DNA of 64,000 nucleotides, taken from assembly GCF_900109745.1 (NCBI RefSeq), contig NZ_FOAV01000007.1, positions 124,001 through 188,000 on the forward strand, written 5' to 3'. The number at the start of each line of letters is the position of its first letter. The first letter of the stretch is position 1. The notes under the pieces are model-generated. The model made no database searches. It was given only the letters and a program-made list of their open reading frames with translations, and had not been told where the DNA came from. The DNA comes from Roseateles sp. YR242 (lineage in GTDB: Bacteria; Pseudomonadota; Gammaproteobacteria; Burkholderiales; Burkholderiaceae_C). Shown piece after piece: positions 1 through 9,117 of this stretch. The position numbers were made by a program, and so were the translations under genes.

Positions 1-665
1 AGGGCCCGGTGCTGGAGGACCACGGCAAGACCATCGGTGTGGTGACCGGTGTGCTGGGCATCCGCTGGTATGACTGCATCGTGACCGGCATGGAGGCGCA
101 TGCGGGCCCCACACCCATGGCGCTGCGCAAGGATGCGCTGCAGGTGGCCAGCCGGCTGATGCAGGAGGTGGTGGCCTGTGCGCATCGGCATCCGCCTCAT
201 GGTCGGGGCACGGTCGGCATGGTGCAGGTGCATCCCAACAGCCGCAACGTCATCCCGGGCCGGGTGAAATTCAGCATCGACCTGCGCAATGCCACTGATG
301 CGCTGTGTGAAGCGATGGATGCGGACATCCGCGCCCGGGCCGCTGCGTTGGCGGCCGAGACCGGCCTGTCCATCGAGATCCACCCGGTGAGCGCTTACCC
401 GGCGCAGCCGTTCCATGGCGACTGCATCCAGGCGGTGGCCTCGGCGGCCGAGGCGCTGGGCTACAGCAGCATGCCGGTGGTGTCGGGCGCGGGGCATGAC
501 GCGGTCTACATGGCGCGGCTGGCGCCAGCCGGCATGATCTTCATCCCGTGCAAGGACGGCATCTCCCACAACGAGATCGAGGACGCGCAGCCCGATCACA
601 TCGAGGCGGGGTGCAACGTGCTGCTGCGGGCCATGCTGGAGCGGGCGAGGCTGGTGCAGGGTTGA
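1..665 (+). CDS. M20-family Zn amidohydrolase (N-carbamoyl-L-amino acid hydrolase/ureidopropionase type), 5' truncated
   Basis: This is the C-terminal part of an amidohydrolase whose start lies left of the window; the reading frame is open from base 3. Family members hydrolyse N-carbamoyl or ureido amides during amino acid, hydantoin or pyrimidine breakdown in the cytoplasm. The first visible residues, GPVLED followed by GKTIGVVTGV, match the block that follows the metal-binding HIEQ motif of this family. Next come the dimerisation-domain signature EAHAGPTPM, NVIPG, and the late metal/substrate motif SGAGHDA with a downstream His-Asn-Glu (ISHNEIE). About 220 of roughly 410 residues are present. 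The exact substrate (carbamoyl amino acid, beta-ureidopropionate or allantoate) cannot be told from this half. Confidence 0.85.
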   Translation, partial: GPVLEDHGKTIGVVTGVLGIRWYDCIVTGMEAHAGPTPMALRKDALQVASRLMQEVVACAHRHPPHGRGTVGMVQVHPNSRNVIPGRVKFSIDLRNATDALCEAMDADIRARAAALAAETGLSIEIHPVSAYPAQPFHGDCIQAVASAAEALGYSSMPVVSGAGHDAVYMARLAPAGMIFIPCKDGISHNEIEDAQPDHIEAGCNVLLRAMLERARLVQG

Positions 666-713
666 AGGGCCTATGGCCTATCAACGCATGGGCGCCGAGG
701 AGCCCATGAACGC

Positions 714-743
714 AAAAAGGGCCCCGACGAGGGGCCCTTTTGC
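714..743. terminator. Bidirectional intrinsic terminator
   Basis: An 11-bp perfect stem (AAAAGGGCCCC, 715-725; GGGGCCCTTTT, 731-741) with a 5-base loop has A and T tracts on both sides. It sits between two convergent genes and can stop transcription from either direction. Confidence 0.85.
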
Positions 744-764
744 ATCAGGGGTGCCGATGTCGGC

Positions 765-1286
765 TCAGCGGTGATCGCGATCCGGACCGCGGTCGTCGCG
801 ACGGTTGTCATGTCGATCGTCGCGGCGGTCATCACGGCGGTCATCGCGACGGTCGTCCCGGCGGTCGGGACCACGGCCGTGGTCCGGGCCACGATGGTCG
901 TCACGATATTCCGGGCCACGCGGGCCAGGGCCGCCGTGCGGGTGGTCGCGGCGATATTGCGGCGCATAGACGTTGCTGTACCAGTTGTCGCGCACGAAAT
1001 ACACCGGACGGCCGCAGGCACCGTACTGGCCGCAGTAGCGCTTCCAGTTCTTCTGGTGGCCCGGAGGCACACGCAGGTAGACGGGCGGCGGAGGAGCGGC
1101 CACGCGCTCAATGATCATCGGTTGGGCGTAGACCACTTCCGGGCGGGTGTTGCCGATGTCGATCTGGCCATAGAAGCCCGGCTGGCCAATGCTGACGGAG
1201 ACGCCAACATCCGCAGCTTGGGAAAGGACCGGTGCCGCCAGAGCGGTCACGGCCAATGCGGAGGAAACAAGAATGTGCTTGAGCAT
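765..1286 (-). CDS. Exported protein with DRRD-repeat tail, function unknown
   Basis: The 173-residue product begins with a clear Sec signal peptide (about residues 1-24, cleavage after SQA). A conserved-looking core follows (about 25-105) with QPGFYGQIDIG, PPPPVYLRVPPGHQKNW and a CGQYGACGRPVYFV segment holding two Cys. The last 60 residues are low complexity, rich in Asp, Arg, His, Gly and Pro, ending in tandem DRRD units. I recall similar exported proteins of unknown function in Burkholderiales. The product is probably periplasmic, and the charged His-rich tail could bind metal or polyanions, but that is inference. It stands alone and converges on the amidohydrolase across a shared terminator. 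Confidence 0.75.
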   Translation of the reverse strand: MLKHILVSSALAVTALAAPVLSQAADVGVSVSIGQPGFYGQIDIGNTRPEVVYAQPMIIERVAAPPPPVYLRVPPGHQKNWKRYCGQYGACGRPVYFVRDNWYSNVYAPQYRRDHPHGGPGPRGPEYRDDHRGPDHGRGPDRRDDRRDDRRDDRRDDRHDNRRDDRGPDRDHR

Positions 1287-1614
1287 GGTGGCTCCTTTCT
1301 ACACCCAATTAACGTGCGGCTCGGACTCCGGTGGACCGGTTCACACAACTCGGTACAGCATGTAGTTTTGTTTCAGAAGGCCATCCTACCCCGGCGTCAT
1401 AGTGAAATCCCTGTCACCAGGGTGCGCCATTCGCACGAATCCCGCCGTTAAGCTAGGGCACCTCTGCATGACGCCCGCAAGCCGAGGCAGCCCCGATCCG
1501 GGATGGGGCGCAAGTCGCCACTCACAGCACTGAACGAAGCGTGCGACCCAGGCGTCTTGCCCTGCGGGCACGGTGGGATGCTGCTTCCCGCACTCAGACT
1601 TGGAGGAGTTCCAG
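1287..1614. other. Divergent intergenic region
   Basis: This 328-base gap separates the DRRD-repeat protein (minus) from pntAA (plus) and must hold both promoters. I see a good ribosome-binding site for pntAA (GGAGGA, about 1602) but no convincing -35/-10 pair, hairpin or repeat. Confidence 0.4.
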
Positions 1615-2730
1615 ATGCTGATCGGTGTACCGCGTGAAACCGCGGCCGGGGAAACCCGTGTCGCCGCCACACCGGAGACGGTGAAGAAGCTGGTGGCGCA
1701 AGGGCACCGCGTGCTGGTGGAGGCGGGTGCCGGCGTCCAGGCCAGTGCCACCGACGAGGCCTATGTCGCCGCTGGCGCGGAGGTGGGCAGCTCGGCGCAG
1801 GCCCTGGGGGCCGATCTCGTGCTCAAGGTGCGGCCCCCCGGTCCGGACGAGTGGCCCGCCTTCAAGCGTGGCGCCGCCCTGGTGGGCATGCTCAACCCAT
1901 TTGACCGAGACGGCCTGCAACGGCTGGCGGACGCCGGCCTCACCGCCTTTGCGCTGGAGGCCGCGCCGCGCACCACCCGGGCGCAGAGCATGGATGTGCT
2001 GTCCAGCCAGGCCAACATTGCCGGGTACAAGGCGGTGATGCTGGCCGCCTTCCACTACCAGCGTCTGTTCCCGATGCTGATGACAGCCGCCGGCACCATC
2101 AAGGCGGCACGGGTGGTCGTGTTGGGAGTCGGCGTCGCTGGTTTGCAGGCCATTGCCACCGCCAAGCGGCTGGGCGCGGTCATCGAGGCTTCGGACGTGC
2201 GGCCCTCGGTCAAGGAGCAGGTCGAGTCCCTGGGCGCCAAGTTCATCGACGTGGCGTTCGAGACCGCCGAAGAGCGGGAAGCTGCGGAGGGGGTAGGCGG
2301 TTACGCCCGGCCCATGCCGCCCAGCTGGCTGGCGCGCCAGCAACTGGAGGTGGCCAAACGCGTGGCGCAGGCGGACGTGGTGATCACCACGGCGTTGATT
2401 CCTGGCCGCGCAGCGCCCGTGCTGGTGACCGAGGAGATGGTTCGCGCCATGAAGCCCGGGTCGGTGATTGTGGACATCGCCGCGCCGGCCGGTGGCAATT
2501 GCCCGCTGACCGAGCCGGGGCGAACCGTGGTCAAGCACGGGGTCACGCTGGTCGGCGAGACCAACCTGCCAGCGCTGGTGGCGGCCGATGCCTCCTCGCT
2601 GTATGCCCGCAACGTGCTGGACTTTCTCAAGCTGGTGCTGACCGGCGAAGCCGGCGTGACCCTGCCGCCGGACGACGACATCGTCACCGCCTGCCTGGTG
2701 GCGCATGAGGGCCGTTTGCTTCGCAGTTGA
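1615..2730 (+). CDS. pntAA: NAD(P) transhydrogenase subunit alpha part 1 (NAD(H)-binding domain I)
   Basis: This 371-residue protein is the soluble NAD(H)-binding component of the proton-translocating transhydrogenase, which uses the proton gradient to reduce NADP+ with NADH at the cytoplasmic membrane. The start MLIGVPRET is typical and has a strong Shine-Dalgarno (GGAGGA); the open frame extends further upstream, but that extension has no support. Visible motifs include the Rossmann loop [13 protein letters not shown], the following ASDVRP, and the mobile-loop region around GGYARPMPP. As in Rhodospirillum rubrum, domain I is a separate polypeptide from the first membrane part. It begins a tight operon with pntAB (40 bases on) and pntB. 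Confidence 0.95.
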   Translation: MLIGVPRETAAGETRVAATPETVKKLVAQGHRVLVEAGAGVQASATDEAYVAAGAEVGSSAQALGADLVLKVRPPGPDEWPAFKRGAALVGMLNPFDRDGLQRLADAGLTAFALEAAPRTTRAQSMDVLSSQANIAGYKAVMLAAFHYQRLFPMLMTAAGTIKAARVVVLGVGVAGLQAIATAKRLGAVIEASDVRPSVKEQVESLGAKFIDVAFETAEEREAAEGVGGYARPMPPSWLARQQLEVAKRVAQADVVITTALIPGRAAPVLVTEEMVRAMKPGSVIVDIAAPAGGNCPLTEPGRTVVKHGVTLVGETNLPALVAADASSLYARNVLDFLKLVLTGEAGVTLPPDDDIVTACLVAHEGRLLRS

Positions 2731-2770
2731 TCTCTTGCCCAGCGTCTTCTGTCAATCCTGGAGGTTTCCG

Positions 2771-3067
2771 ATGGATGTCGTTTCTCCCACCTTGATCAAC
2801 CTCACGATCTTTGTGCTGGCCATCTACGTGGGCTACCACGTGGTGTGGACCGTGACCCCCGCACTGCACACGCCGCTGATGGCGGTGACCAACGCGATCT
2901 CCGCCATCGTCATCGTGGGGGCCATGCTGGCCGCGGCGCTGACCGAGACCACGCTGGGGCAGGTCATGGGCACCGTGGCAGTCGCCCTGGCCGCAGTGAA
3001 TGTCTTCGGGGGTTTCCTGGTCACGCGGCGAATGCTGGAGATGTTCAAGAAGAAAGAGCGCAAGTAG
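2771..3067 (+). CDS. pntAB: NAD(P) transhydrogenase subunit alpha part 2 (membrane domain)
   Basis: This 98-residue hydrophobic protein has about three to four transmembrane helices (residues 5-25, 37-60, 64-85) and ends in a basic KKKERK tail. It is the first half of membrane domain II, which with PntB forms the proton channel. The start at 2771 (MDVVSP) follows a TGGAGG ribosome-binding site; the longer open frame overlapping pntAA is not needed. Size and position between pntAA and pntB fit the three-subunit form of the enzyme. Confidence 0.93.
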   Translation: MDVVSPTLINLTIFVLAIYVGYHVVWTVTPALHTPLMAVTNAISAIVIVGAMLAAALTETTLGQVMGTVAVALAAVNVFGGFLVTRRMLEMFKKKERK

Positions 3068-3158
3068 ATCGGCGGCTCGTCCACCGAGTGCCTTGTCCGA
3101 CCCCCCCGCAGGGATGCGTTACCCACCGCGAATGACCGCGATTAGGAGCTAGCTGCCC

Positions 3159-4580
3159 ATGTCCATGAATCTCGTCACGCTGCTGTACCTGGTGGCCAGT
3201 GTCTGTTTCATCCAGGCGCTGAAGGGCCTATCCCACCCCACCACTTCCATCCGCGGCAATGTGTTTGGCATGGCCGGCATGGCCATTGCGGTGTTCACCA
3301 CCGGCGCGCTGATCGTCAAGCTGGCGGGCGGGCATGCCGGCGGTTTTGGCCTGGTGCTGGCCGGGCTGGTGATGGGCGGCGGTGTCGGTGCGGTCATGGC
3401 GCAACGGGTGGAGATGACCAAGATGCCGGAACTGGTCGCCTTCATGCACAGCATGATCGGCCTGGCGGCCGTGTGCATCGCGGTGGCGGCCGTGGCCGAG
3501 CCGCATGCGCTGGGCATCGCGCAGCCGGGCGAGCCGCTGCCCGGAGGCAACCGGATCGAGCTGGCGTTGGGCTGCTTCATCGGCGCGGTGACGTTCTCCG
3601 GCTCCGTGATCGCATTTGGCAAGCTCAGCGGCAAATACAAGTTCCGCCTGTTCCAGGGCGCCCCCGTCGCCTTCGCCGGGCAACACTGGTTGAACCTGGC
3701 GCTGGGCGTGGCGGCGCTGTTCTTTATCTTCGGCTTCTGGCATTCGCAGAGCTGGACGGACTTCGTGCTGGTGGCGGTGCTGGGTTTTGCGCTGGGCGTG
3801 CTGCTCATCATCCCCATCGGCGGCGCGGACATGCCGGTGGTGGTGTCCATGCTCAACAGCTATTCCGGCTGGGCGGCGGCCGGTATCGGCTTCTCCCTCA
3901 ACAACAGCATGCTGATCATTGCCGGCTCGCTGGTGGGCAGCTCGGGCGCCATCCTGAGCTACATCATGTGCAAGGCGATGAACCGCTCGTTCTTCAACGT
4001 GATCCTGGGAGGCTTCGGTGCGGAGGCCAGCGCCAGCACCGGCACGGCCGTGCAGCGCAACGTCAAGAGCGGCAGCGCGGACGATGCCGCCTTCATCCTG
4101 GGCAATGCCGAGAGCGTCATCATCGTGCCCGGGTATGGCCTGGCGGTGGCACGCGCCCAGCATGCGGTCAAGGAACTGGCCCAGAAGCTGATCGACAAGG
4201 GCGTGACGGTGCGGTATGCCATCCACCCCGTGGCCGGCCGCATGCCTGGCCACATGAACGTGCTGCTGGCGGAGGCCGAGGTGCCTTATGACCAGGTGCA
4301 CGAGATGGAAGACATCAATGCGGAATTCGGCCAGACGGATGTGGCCATCATCCTCGGCGCGAACGACGTGGTGAACCCCGCAGCCCTGCAGAAGGGCTCG
4401 GCCATCTATGGCATGCCCATCCTGGAGGCCTACAAGGCCCGCACCATCATCGTGAACAAGCGATCCATGGCTGCTGGTTATGCCGGCCTGGACAACGAGC
4501 TGTTTTACATGGACAAGACCATGATGGTCTTCGGCGACGCCAAGAAGGTCGTTGAAGCCATGCTCAAGGCCGTGGAGTGA
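3159..4580 (+). CDS. pntB: NAD(P) transhydrogenase subunit beta
   Basis: The 473-residue product combines the second membrane portion (about eight helices, residues 1-260) with the cytoplasmic NADP(H)-binding domain III (about 285-473). The domain III fingerprint is clear: VPGYGLAVARAQ for the NADP fold, AIHPVAGRMPGHMNVLLAEA, and the GANDVVNPAA and MAAGYAG stretches near the end. The ribosome-binding site TAGGAG lies upstream. It completes the transhydrogenase with PntAA and PntAB, and the complex supplies NADPH. A kinase gene begins seven bases after its stop, and that gene's ribosome-binding site lies inside the end of pntB, so the two are probably co-transcribed. Confidence 0.96.
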   Translation: MSMNLVTLLYLVASVCFIQALKGLSHPTTSIRGNVFGMAGMAIAVFTTGALIVKLAGGHAGGFGLVLAGLVMGGGVGAVMAQRVEMTKMPELVAFMHSMIGLAAVCIAVAAVAEPHALGIAQPGEPLPGGNRIELALGCFIGAVTFSGSVIAFGKLSGKYKFRLFQGAPVAFAGQHWLNLALGVAALFFIFGFWHSQSWTDFVLVAVLGFALGVLLIIPIGGADMPVVVSMLNSYSGWAAAGIGFSLNNSMLIIAGSLVGSSGAILSYIMCKAMNRSFFNVILGGFGAEASASTGTAVQRNVKSGSADDAAFILGNAESVIIVPGYGLAVARAQHAVKELAQKLIDKGVTVRYAIHPVAGRMPGHMNVLLAEAEVPYDQVHEMEDINAEFGQTDVAIILGANDVVNPAALQKGSAIYGMPILEAYKARTIIVNKRSMAAGYAGLDNELFYMDKTMMVFGDAKKVVEAMLKAVE

Positions 4581-4586
4581 GCCTTG

Positions 4587-6563
4587 ATGTCGGCTACGGG
4601 CGCACGCCGGCTGGTCCTGCTGCTGGCGCTGCCGGTGGCCCTGCTGTGGGTGGTGCACCTGCTCTCGCAGCAATACGGGACCTCGTTGCCGCCGCAAGTG
4701 GTGCGCCTGACCGAGGCGCATCTGCTGGCGGGCAGTGCGCTCGACCCCGCACAGGTGCCTGGCGCGTCACAGGCCAGTGCGCCGCTGACCGATGACGTTC
4801 GGCCGTCAGCCGCATCGTCCCCCCAGGTCTTCGGGCGTACGTTGCGGCCATTGCCGCTGCAGATCCATGAATCCGAGGCACCAGGCCCCTTGTGGTTCGC
4901 CATGGACTTCCGTCTGGCGCAGGCAGCGGAGCAACCGTACTGGCTGGTGATTCAGCATCGGCCAGCGGCCAGCATCTACCTCGACGGCCAGTTGCTGGCG
5001 CATTCCAGCATGGGCCAGGGCTTCTCGGCCGAGGATGAGGACGACATGGCGCAACGCGGCCTGCTGCTGGCTGGACGACGCATGCAGGTCAGCATTCCTC
5101 CGGCATTGCTGGGCGCTGGTGTCCACCGGCTGAGCGTGCGCCTGGCCAGACCTGGCTTCGAAGGGGCAGGCCTGTCAGCGCCCCTGCTCGGGCCGGCGCC
5201 GCAAATGCGTTCCCTGCAGGAAGGGCGGCGCTTCTGGCAGGTGGTCCGGGTGACGACGGCGCTCATCGGCCTGGCCATCGGGCTGTTCATGGTGCTGGTG
5301 TGGCTGGCCCTGCGGCAGGAGTGGCTGTTTGGGGTCACCGGGCTCTTCTGCCTGTGCCTGGCGTTGCTGCTGTCGCCCTATCTGCTCAACGGCGCCTTGC
5401 TGCCTGCGCCGTGGTGGCGCGTCACGCTAGATGTGGCCGACGTGGTGGCCAAGGCGTTGCTGCTGTTTCTGGTGGCACGGTTTACCGGCCACGATGAACG
5501 CTGGCTGCTGGTGGTGGTGATTGCCTATCTGGTGGCGGGCACCCTCATCGACGGCACGGCGGCCCTGATGGGATGGAGCTGGACGGACTTCCGCACGCCC
5601 TGGCCCTGGTGGGCCTTGGGCAGCCGCCTGCTGGTGCTGCTGGGCGCCGCCCTGCTGGCCGCGCGGGCCGCCCTGGTCAGCCGGCAGGGCGCCCCGCTGG
5701 TGGGGGCCCTGGCGGTGGCCTTGTCGGGTTGGGTGTGGCTGTATGTCAGCTACTTCTCGCTGGTGGCGTCCCAGCAGCTGAATGTGGTGGACATCAACGT
5801 GATCGGCCATGCCGTGCTGATTGCGATGGCCGGCGTGGCGTTGCAGCGCCGTTTTGTCCGGTCGCTGCGAGACCAGGCTGAGGCGCGCACCGTGCTGGAA
5901 CGCGCCCTGGATGACCGCACGCGAGAGCTGGAAGCGCGCTGGCTGGAACTGCAGGACAGCGAGCGCCAGCGAACGGCGGCCCAGGAGCGTGAACGCCTGT
6001 TGCAGGAGATGCATGACGGCCTGGGCTCCCAGCTCGTCACCGCGCGCCTCAGTGCTGAACGTGGCGTGCCGTCGGAAGCCTTGGTGGAGGTGCTGGATGA
6101 ATGCATTCGCGAGATGCGCCTGACCGTGGATGCACTGGCCGTGACCGATGGGGATCTGACCCTGCTGCTGGCCAACCTGCGCCACCGCATGGGGCCGCGT
6201 CTGGGCGCTGCGGGGCTGGCGCTGGACTGGCAGTTGGCAGATGTTCCACTGGTGCCGGTGCTGCGGGGCACGGGCGGGCGCGAACTGATCCGCATCGTGC
6301 AGGAGTGCCTCAGCAACGTGATCCACCACGCCCGCGCCACGCGGGTGCGCTTTGCCACGCAAGTCGATGCGGATGGTGCGGGTGTGGCGCTCACCATTGC
6401 CGACGACGGCTGTGGTCTGCCCGATCAACTGCGGCAGGGTAACGGCCTGCGTGGCATGCGCCGCCGCGCCGAGCGCATCTCTGCCCGCATCGAATGGCGT
6501 GTGCCGACCGACAGCCCCGGAGGGCCTGGCACGGAACTGATGGTGTGGATGCCGCTGCGCTGA
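4587..6563 (+). CDS. Orphan sensor histidine kinase, 7TMR-DISM type with HisKA_3 and HATPase domains
   Basis: The 658-residue kinase has an N-terminal membrane segment (about 6-26), an extracytoplasmic beta-rich sensor region (about 70-205) of the 7TMR-DISM sort, a block of about seven transmembrane helices (about 215-420) and a coiled coil rich in Arg and Glu. The NarL-class phosphoacceptor motif EMHDGLGSQL (His476) and an ATPase domain follow, with N-box ECLSNVIHH and G-boxes DDGCGLP and GNGLRGMRRR. I chose ATG 4587 because GGAG nine bases upstream fits it. No response regulator is adjacent: pntB precedes it and fadD follows after 207 bases. The signal is unknown; in this class the extracellular part often binds carbohydrate-like ligands, which is not shown here. 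Confidence 0.88.
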   Translation: MSATGARRLVLLLALPVALLWVVHLLSQQYGTSLPPQVVRLTEAHLLAGSALDPAQVPGASQASAPLTDDVRPSAASSPQVFGRTLRPLPLQIHESEAPGPLWFAMDFRLAQAAEQPYWLVIQHRPAASIYLDGQLLAHSSMGQGFSAEDEDDMAQRGLLLAGRRMQVSIPPALLGAGVHRLSVRLARPGFEGAGLSAPLLGPAPQMRSLQEGRRFWQVVRVTTALIGLAIGLFMVLVWLALRQEWLFGVTGLFCLCLALLLSPYLLNGALLPAPWWRVTLDVADVVAKALLLFLVARFTGHDERWLLVVVIAYLVAGTLIDGTAALMGWSWTDFRTPWPWWALGSRLLVLLGAALLAARAALVSRQGAPLVGALAVALSGWVWLYVSYFSLVASQQLNVVDINVIGHAVLIAMAGVALQRRFVRSLRDQAEARTVLERALDDRTRELEARWLELQDSERQRTAAQERERLLQEMHDGLGSQLVTARLSAERGVPSEALVEVLDECIREMRLTVDALAVTDGDLTLLLANLRHRMGPRLGAAGLALDWQLADVPLVPVLRGTGGRELIRIVQECLSNVIHHARATRVRFATQVDADGAGVALTIADDGCGLPDQLRQGNGLRGMRRRAERISARIEWRVPTDSPGGPGTELMVWMPLR

Positions 6564-6770
6564 CCCAAGAAGCGCAGGATTGACCTTGCGCAAAGTTCGC
6601 GACGCTACTGAGTAGTGAACCCACCCTAGTTCGTACGGTTCTGGTTTCATCTGTCCCCATCAAAGTCGCATTTGTTGCCGTTCGGTGGCTGTTGTGCGGT
6701 CTATCGAATCCCCTGATGGGGCATGCGCAGGGATAAGCGAGAATCTGCGCCGTACCTTGGAGACATAACA

Positions 6771-8444
6771 ATGGAGAAAACCTGGCTGAAGCACTATCCG
6801 GAGGGCATGCCCGCCGAGATCGATGCGGATGTCTACCCGTCGCTGGTCGAGCTGATGGAGACGGCATTCAAGCAGTTTCCGGACCGGCCGGCCTACAAGA
6901 TCCTGGGCAAGTCGGTCAGCTTCGCGCAGATCGACGAGGCCTCCCGTGCGCTGGCGGCCTACTTCCAGGGCCTGGGCCTGGACAAGGGTGACCGCGTGGC
7001 CATCATGATGCCCAACGTGCCGCAATACCCGGTGGCCGTGGCTGCGGTGCTGCGCGCCGGCTTTGTGGTGGTGAACGTCAACCCGCTCTACACGCCGCGT
7101 GAACTGGAGCATCAGCTCAAGGACGCTGGAGCCAAGGCCATCGTCATCATCGAGAACTTCGCCGCCACGCTGCAGCAGGTGCTGGCCCATGTGCCGACCA
7201 AGCATGTGGTGCTGGCCTCGATGGGCGACATGCTGGGCTTTGCCAAGGGCGCCGTCGTCAATTACGTGGTGCGCAAGGTCAAGAAGCTGGTGCCGGCGTT
7301 CGAGCTCCCGACCGCGGTGCGCTTCAACGACGCACTGTCCAAGGGCCGCAGCCAGACCTACAAGCGTCCGGCCATCGGCCCCAATGACATCGCAGTGTTG
7401 CAGTACACCGGCGGGACCACCGGCGTCTCCAAGGGTGCGGTGCTCCTGCACCGCAACCTGGTGGCCAACACCTTGCAGTGCGAGGCCTGGTACCAGCCGG
7501 CGCTGCGCAAGATTCCCCAGGGCGAGCAACTGGTCAGCATCTGTGCGCTGCCGCTGTATCACATCTTCGGTTTCACAACCAACCTGATGCTGTCGATGCG
7601 CGTGGGCGGCTGCAACGTGCTGATCCCCAATCCGCGCGACCTGCCGGCGGTGTTCAAGGAGCTGAGCAAGCATCGTTTCCACAGCCTGCCGGCGGTCAAC
7701 ACCCTGTTCATGGCCATGGCCAACCATCCGTCCTTCGGCACGGTGGACTGGAGCGGGCTGGTGATCTCGGTGGGCGGCGGCATGGCCGTGCAGCAAGCCA
7801 CGGCCAAGCTGTGGCTGGAAAAGACCGGCTGCCCGATCGTGGAAGGCTACGGTCTTTCCGAGACCTCGCCTGTGGCCTGCTGCAACCCGACCGACAGCAC
7901 CGCCTATACCGGTTCCATCGGCCTGCCGCTGCCCGGCACCGAGGTGACGCTGCTGGACGACGACGGCCGGGAAGTGCCGGCCGGCAGCTCCGGCGAGATC
8001 GCCATCCGTGGCCCGCAGGTCATGGCGGGCTACTGGCAACGCCCGGACGAGACCGCCAAGGTCATGACGCCGGACGCGTTCTTCCGCACCGGCGACATCG
8101 GCACAGTGGACGAGCGGGGTTATTTCCGCATCGTGGACCGCAAGAAGGACATGATCCTGGTCAGCGGCTTCAACGTCTACCCGAACGAGATCGAGGATGT
8201 GCTGACGCTGATGCCGGGCGTGCTGGAATGTGCGGCAGTCGGTGTGCCGGATGAAAAGGCCGGTGAAGCCGTGAAGGTGGTGATCGTCCGCAAGAATCCG
8301 GCGCTGACCGAGGCGGACGTCAAGGCCTTCTGCGAAGCCAACCTGACCGGCTACAAGCGTCCGCGCATCATCGAGTTCCGCACCGAGCTGCCGAAAACCC
8401 CGGTGGGCAAGGTGCTACGGCGTGAATTGCGCGACAAAAAGTAG
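6771..8444 (+). CDS. fadD: Long-chain fatty-acid-CoA ligase
   Basis: This 557-residue enzyme activates fatty acids to acyl-CoA through an acyl-adenylate, for beta-oxidation or lipid synthesis at the inner membrane. Recognisable motifs are the P-loop YTGGTTGVSKGA (from about residue 212), the substrate-region motif EGYGLSETSPV, the hinge region FRTGDIG and VDRKKDMILVSGFNVYP, and the C-terminal catalytic-Lys segment ELPKTPVGKVLRRELR. Length matches FadD (about 560). The start MEKTWLKHYPEGMP is a common FadD beginning and has a GGAG site nine bases upstream; the 16 residues that could be added are unsupported. It appears to be a single gene with its own promoter. Confidence 0.95.
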   Translation: MEKTWLKHYPEGMPAEIDADVYPSLVELMETAFKQFPDRPAYKILGKSVSFAQIDEASRALAAYFQGLGLDKGDRVAIMMPNVPQYPVAVAAVLRAGFVVVNVNPLYTPRELEHQLKDAGAKAIVIIENFAATLQQVLAHVPTKHVVLASMGDMLGFAKGAVVNYVVRKVKKLVPAFELPTAVRFNDALSKGRSQTYKRPAIGPNDIAVLQYTGGTTGVSKGAVLLHRNLVANTLQCEAWYQPALRKIPQGEQLVSICALPLYHIFGFTTNLMLSMRVGGCNVLIPNPRDLPAVFKELSKHRFHSLPAVNTLFMAMANHPSFGTVDWSGLVISVGGGMAVQQATAKLWLEKTGCPIVEGYGLSETSPVACCNPTDSTAYTGSIGLPLPGTEVTLLDDDGREVPAGSSGEIAIRGPQVMAGYWQRPDETAKVMTPDAFFRTGDIGTVDERGYFRIVDRKKDMILVSGFNVYPNEIEDVLTLMPGVLECAAVGVPDEKAGEAVKVVIVRKNPALTEADVKAFCEANLTGYKRPRIIEFRTELPKTPVGKVLRRELRDKK

Positions 8445-8508
8445 CAGTTTCCCTGGCCGCATAGCGCCCGTGACAGCCTAAGCTTCGCGCTCCTGAGGAG
8501 GCGAGGCC

Positions 8509-9096
8509 GTGTTGGAAGAACGCTACGAGAAGTCCGAGGCCGGACGAGCGGAAATTAAGAAGAGGGCACTGGTGCAGGCCCGGATTGCGCGCAACCTGCT
8601 GCTGGTGATCGACCCGAGCAAGACCGGGGGGCAATGGGTGGGGGTGGTGCAAGGCGCCGCACCCGCCGATCTGGAATTGCTGCTGCAGCACGGCCTGATC
8701 TCGTCTGTGGCTGCTGCGGCCCTGAGCCGGCCAGCCCCGTTGGGGCCGGAGCCGGCATCGTCGCCAGCACCTGCACCAGCATCCGTGGCTGCCCCGGCAG
8801 CGCCAGCGGCGCCCGCCGTGGGGGGGCCGCCCTCGACCCGCTCGGTGCCTGTGAGTTCAACGCGCCCCATGGGCGCGCCCGTGTCGCAGCTGGATTTCCA
8901 GCAGCTCTACACGGCGCTGACCGTGTTTGCGAAACAGCAGGGGCTGCTCAAGGGCTACCGGATGGCGCTGGAAGTGGAGCAGTGCCAGGACTTCGAACAG
9001 CTGCAGACCCTGGCGCTGGACGTGGTGGACCGTGTCCGCGCGACCAAGGGAGATGCGGCGGCCCACGCCCTGCGTGAGACACTGGGATTCAACTGA
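8509..9096 (+). CDS. Unrecognised conserved-looking protein with Pro/Ala linker
   Basis: This 195-residue protein starts at GTG with a strong GAGGAGGCGAGG ribosome-binding site. An N-terminal segment (1-75) is basic and then forms a compact alpha/beta-looking unit (ARNLLLVIDPSKTGGQWVGVVQGA, DLELLLQHGLI). A Pro/Ala-rich linker covers about 80-125. A C-terminal helical domain (about 127-195) contains FQQLYTALTVFAKQQGLLKGYRMALEVEQ and ends FN. No signal peptide or membrane segment is visible, so it is cytoplasmic. Two folded ends joined by a flexible linker suggest an adaptor or regulator, but this is only a guess. It lies 64 bases after fadD and just before an FMN reductase. Confidence 0.75.
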   Translation: MLEERYEKSEAGRAEIKKRALVQARIARNLLLVIDPSKTGGQWVGVVQGAAPADLELLLQHGLISSVAAAALSRPAPLGPEPASSPAPAPASVAAPAAPAAPAVGGPPSTRSVPVSSTRPMGAPVSQLDFQQLYTALTVFAKQQGLLKGYRMALEVEQCQDFEQLQTLALDVVDRVRATKGDAAAHALRETLGFN

Positions 9097-9117
9097 ATTC
9101 ACCCCAGGAGAGCACGT

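Noticed and set aside
1287-1614. Small genes between the DRRD protein and pntAA
   Set aside because: Open frames here have no ribosome-binding site, domain or coding character.
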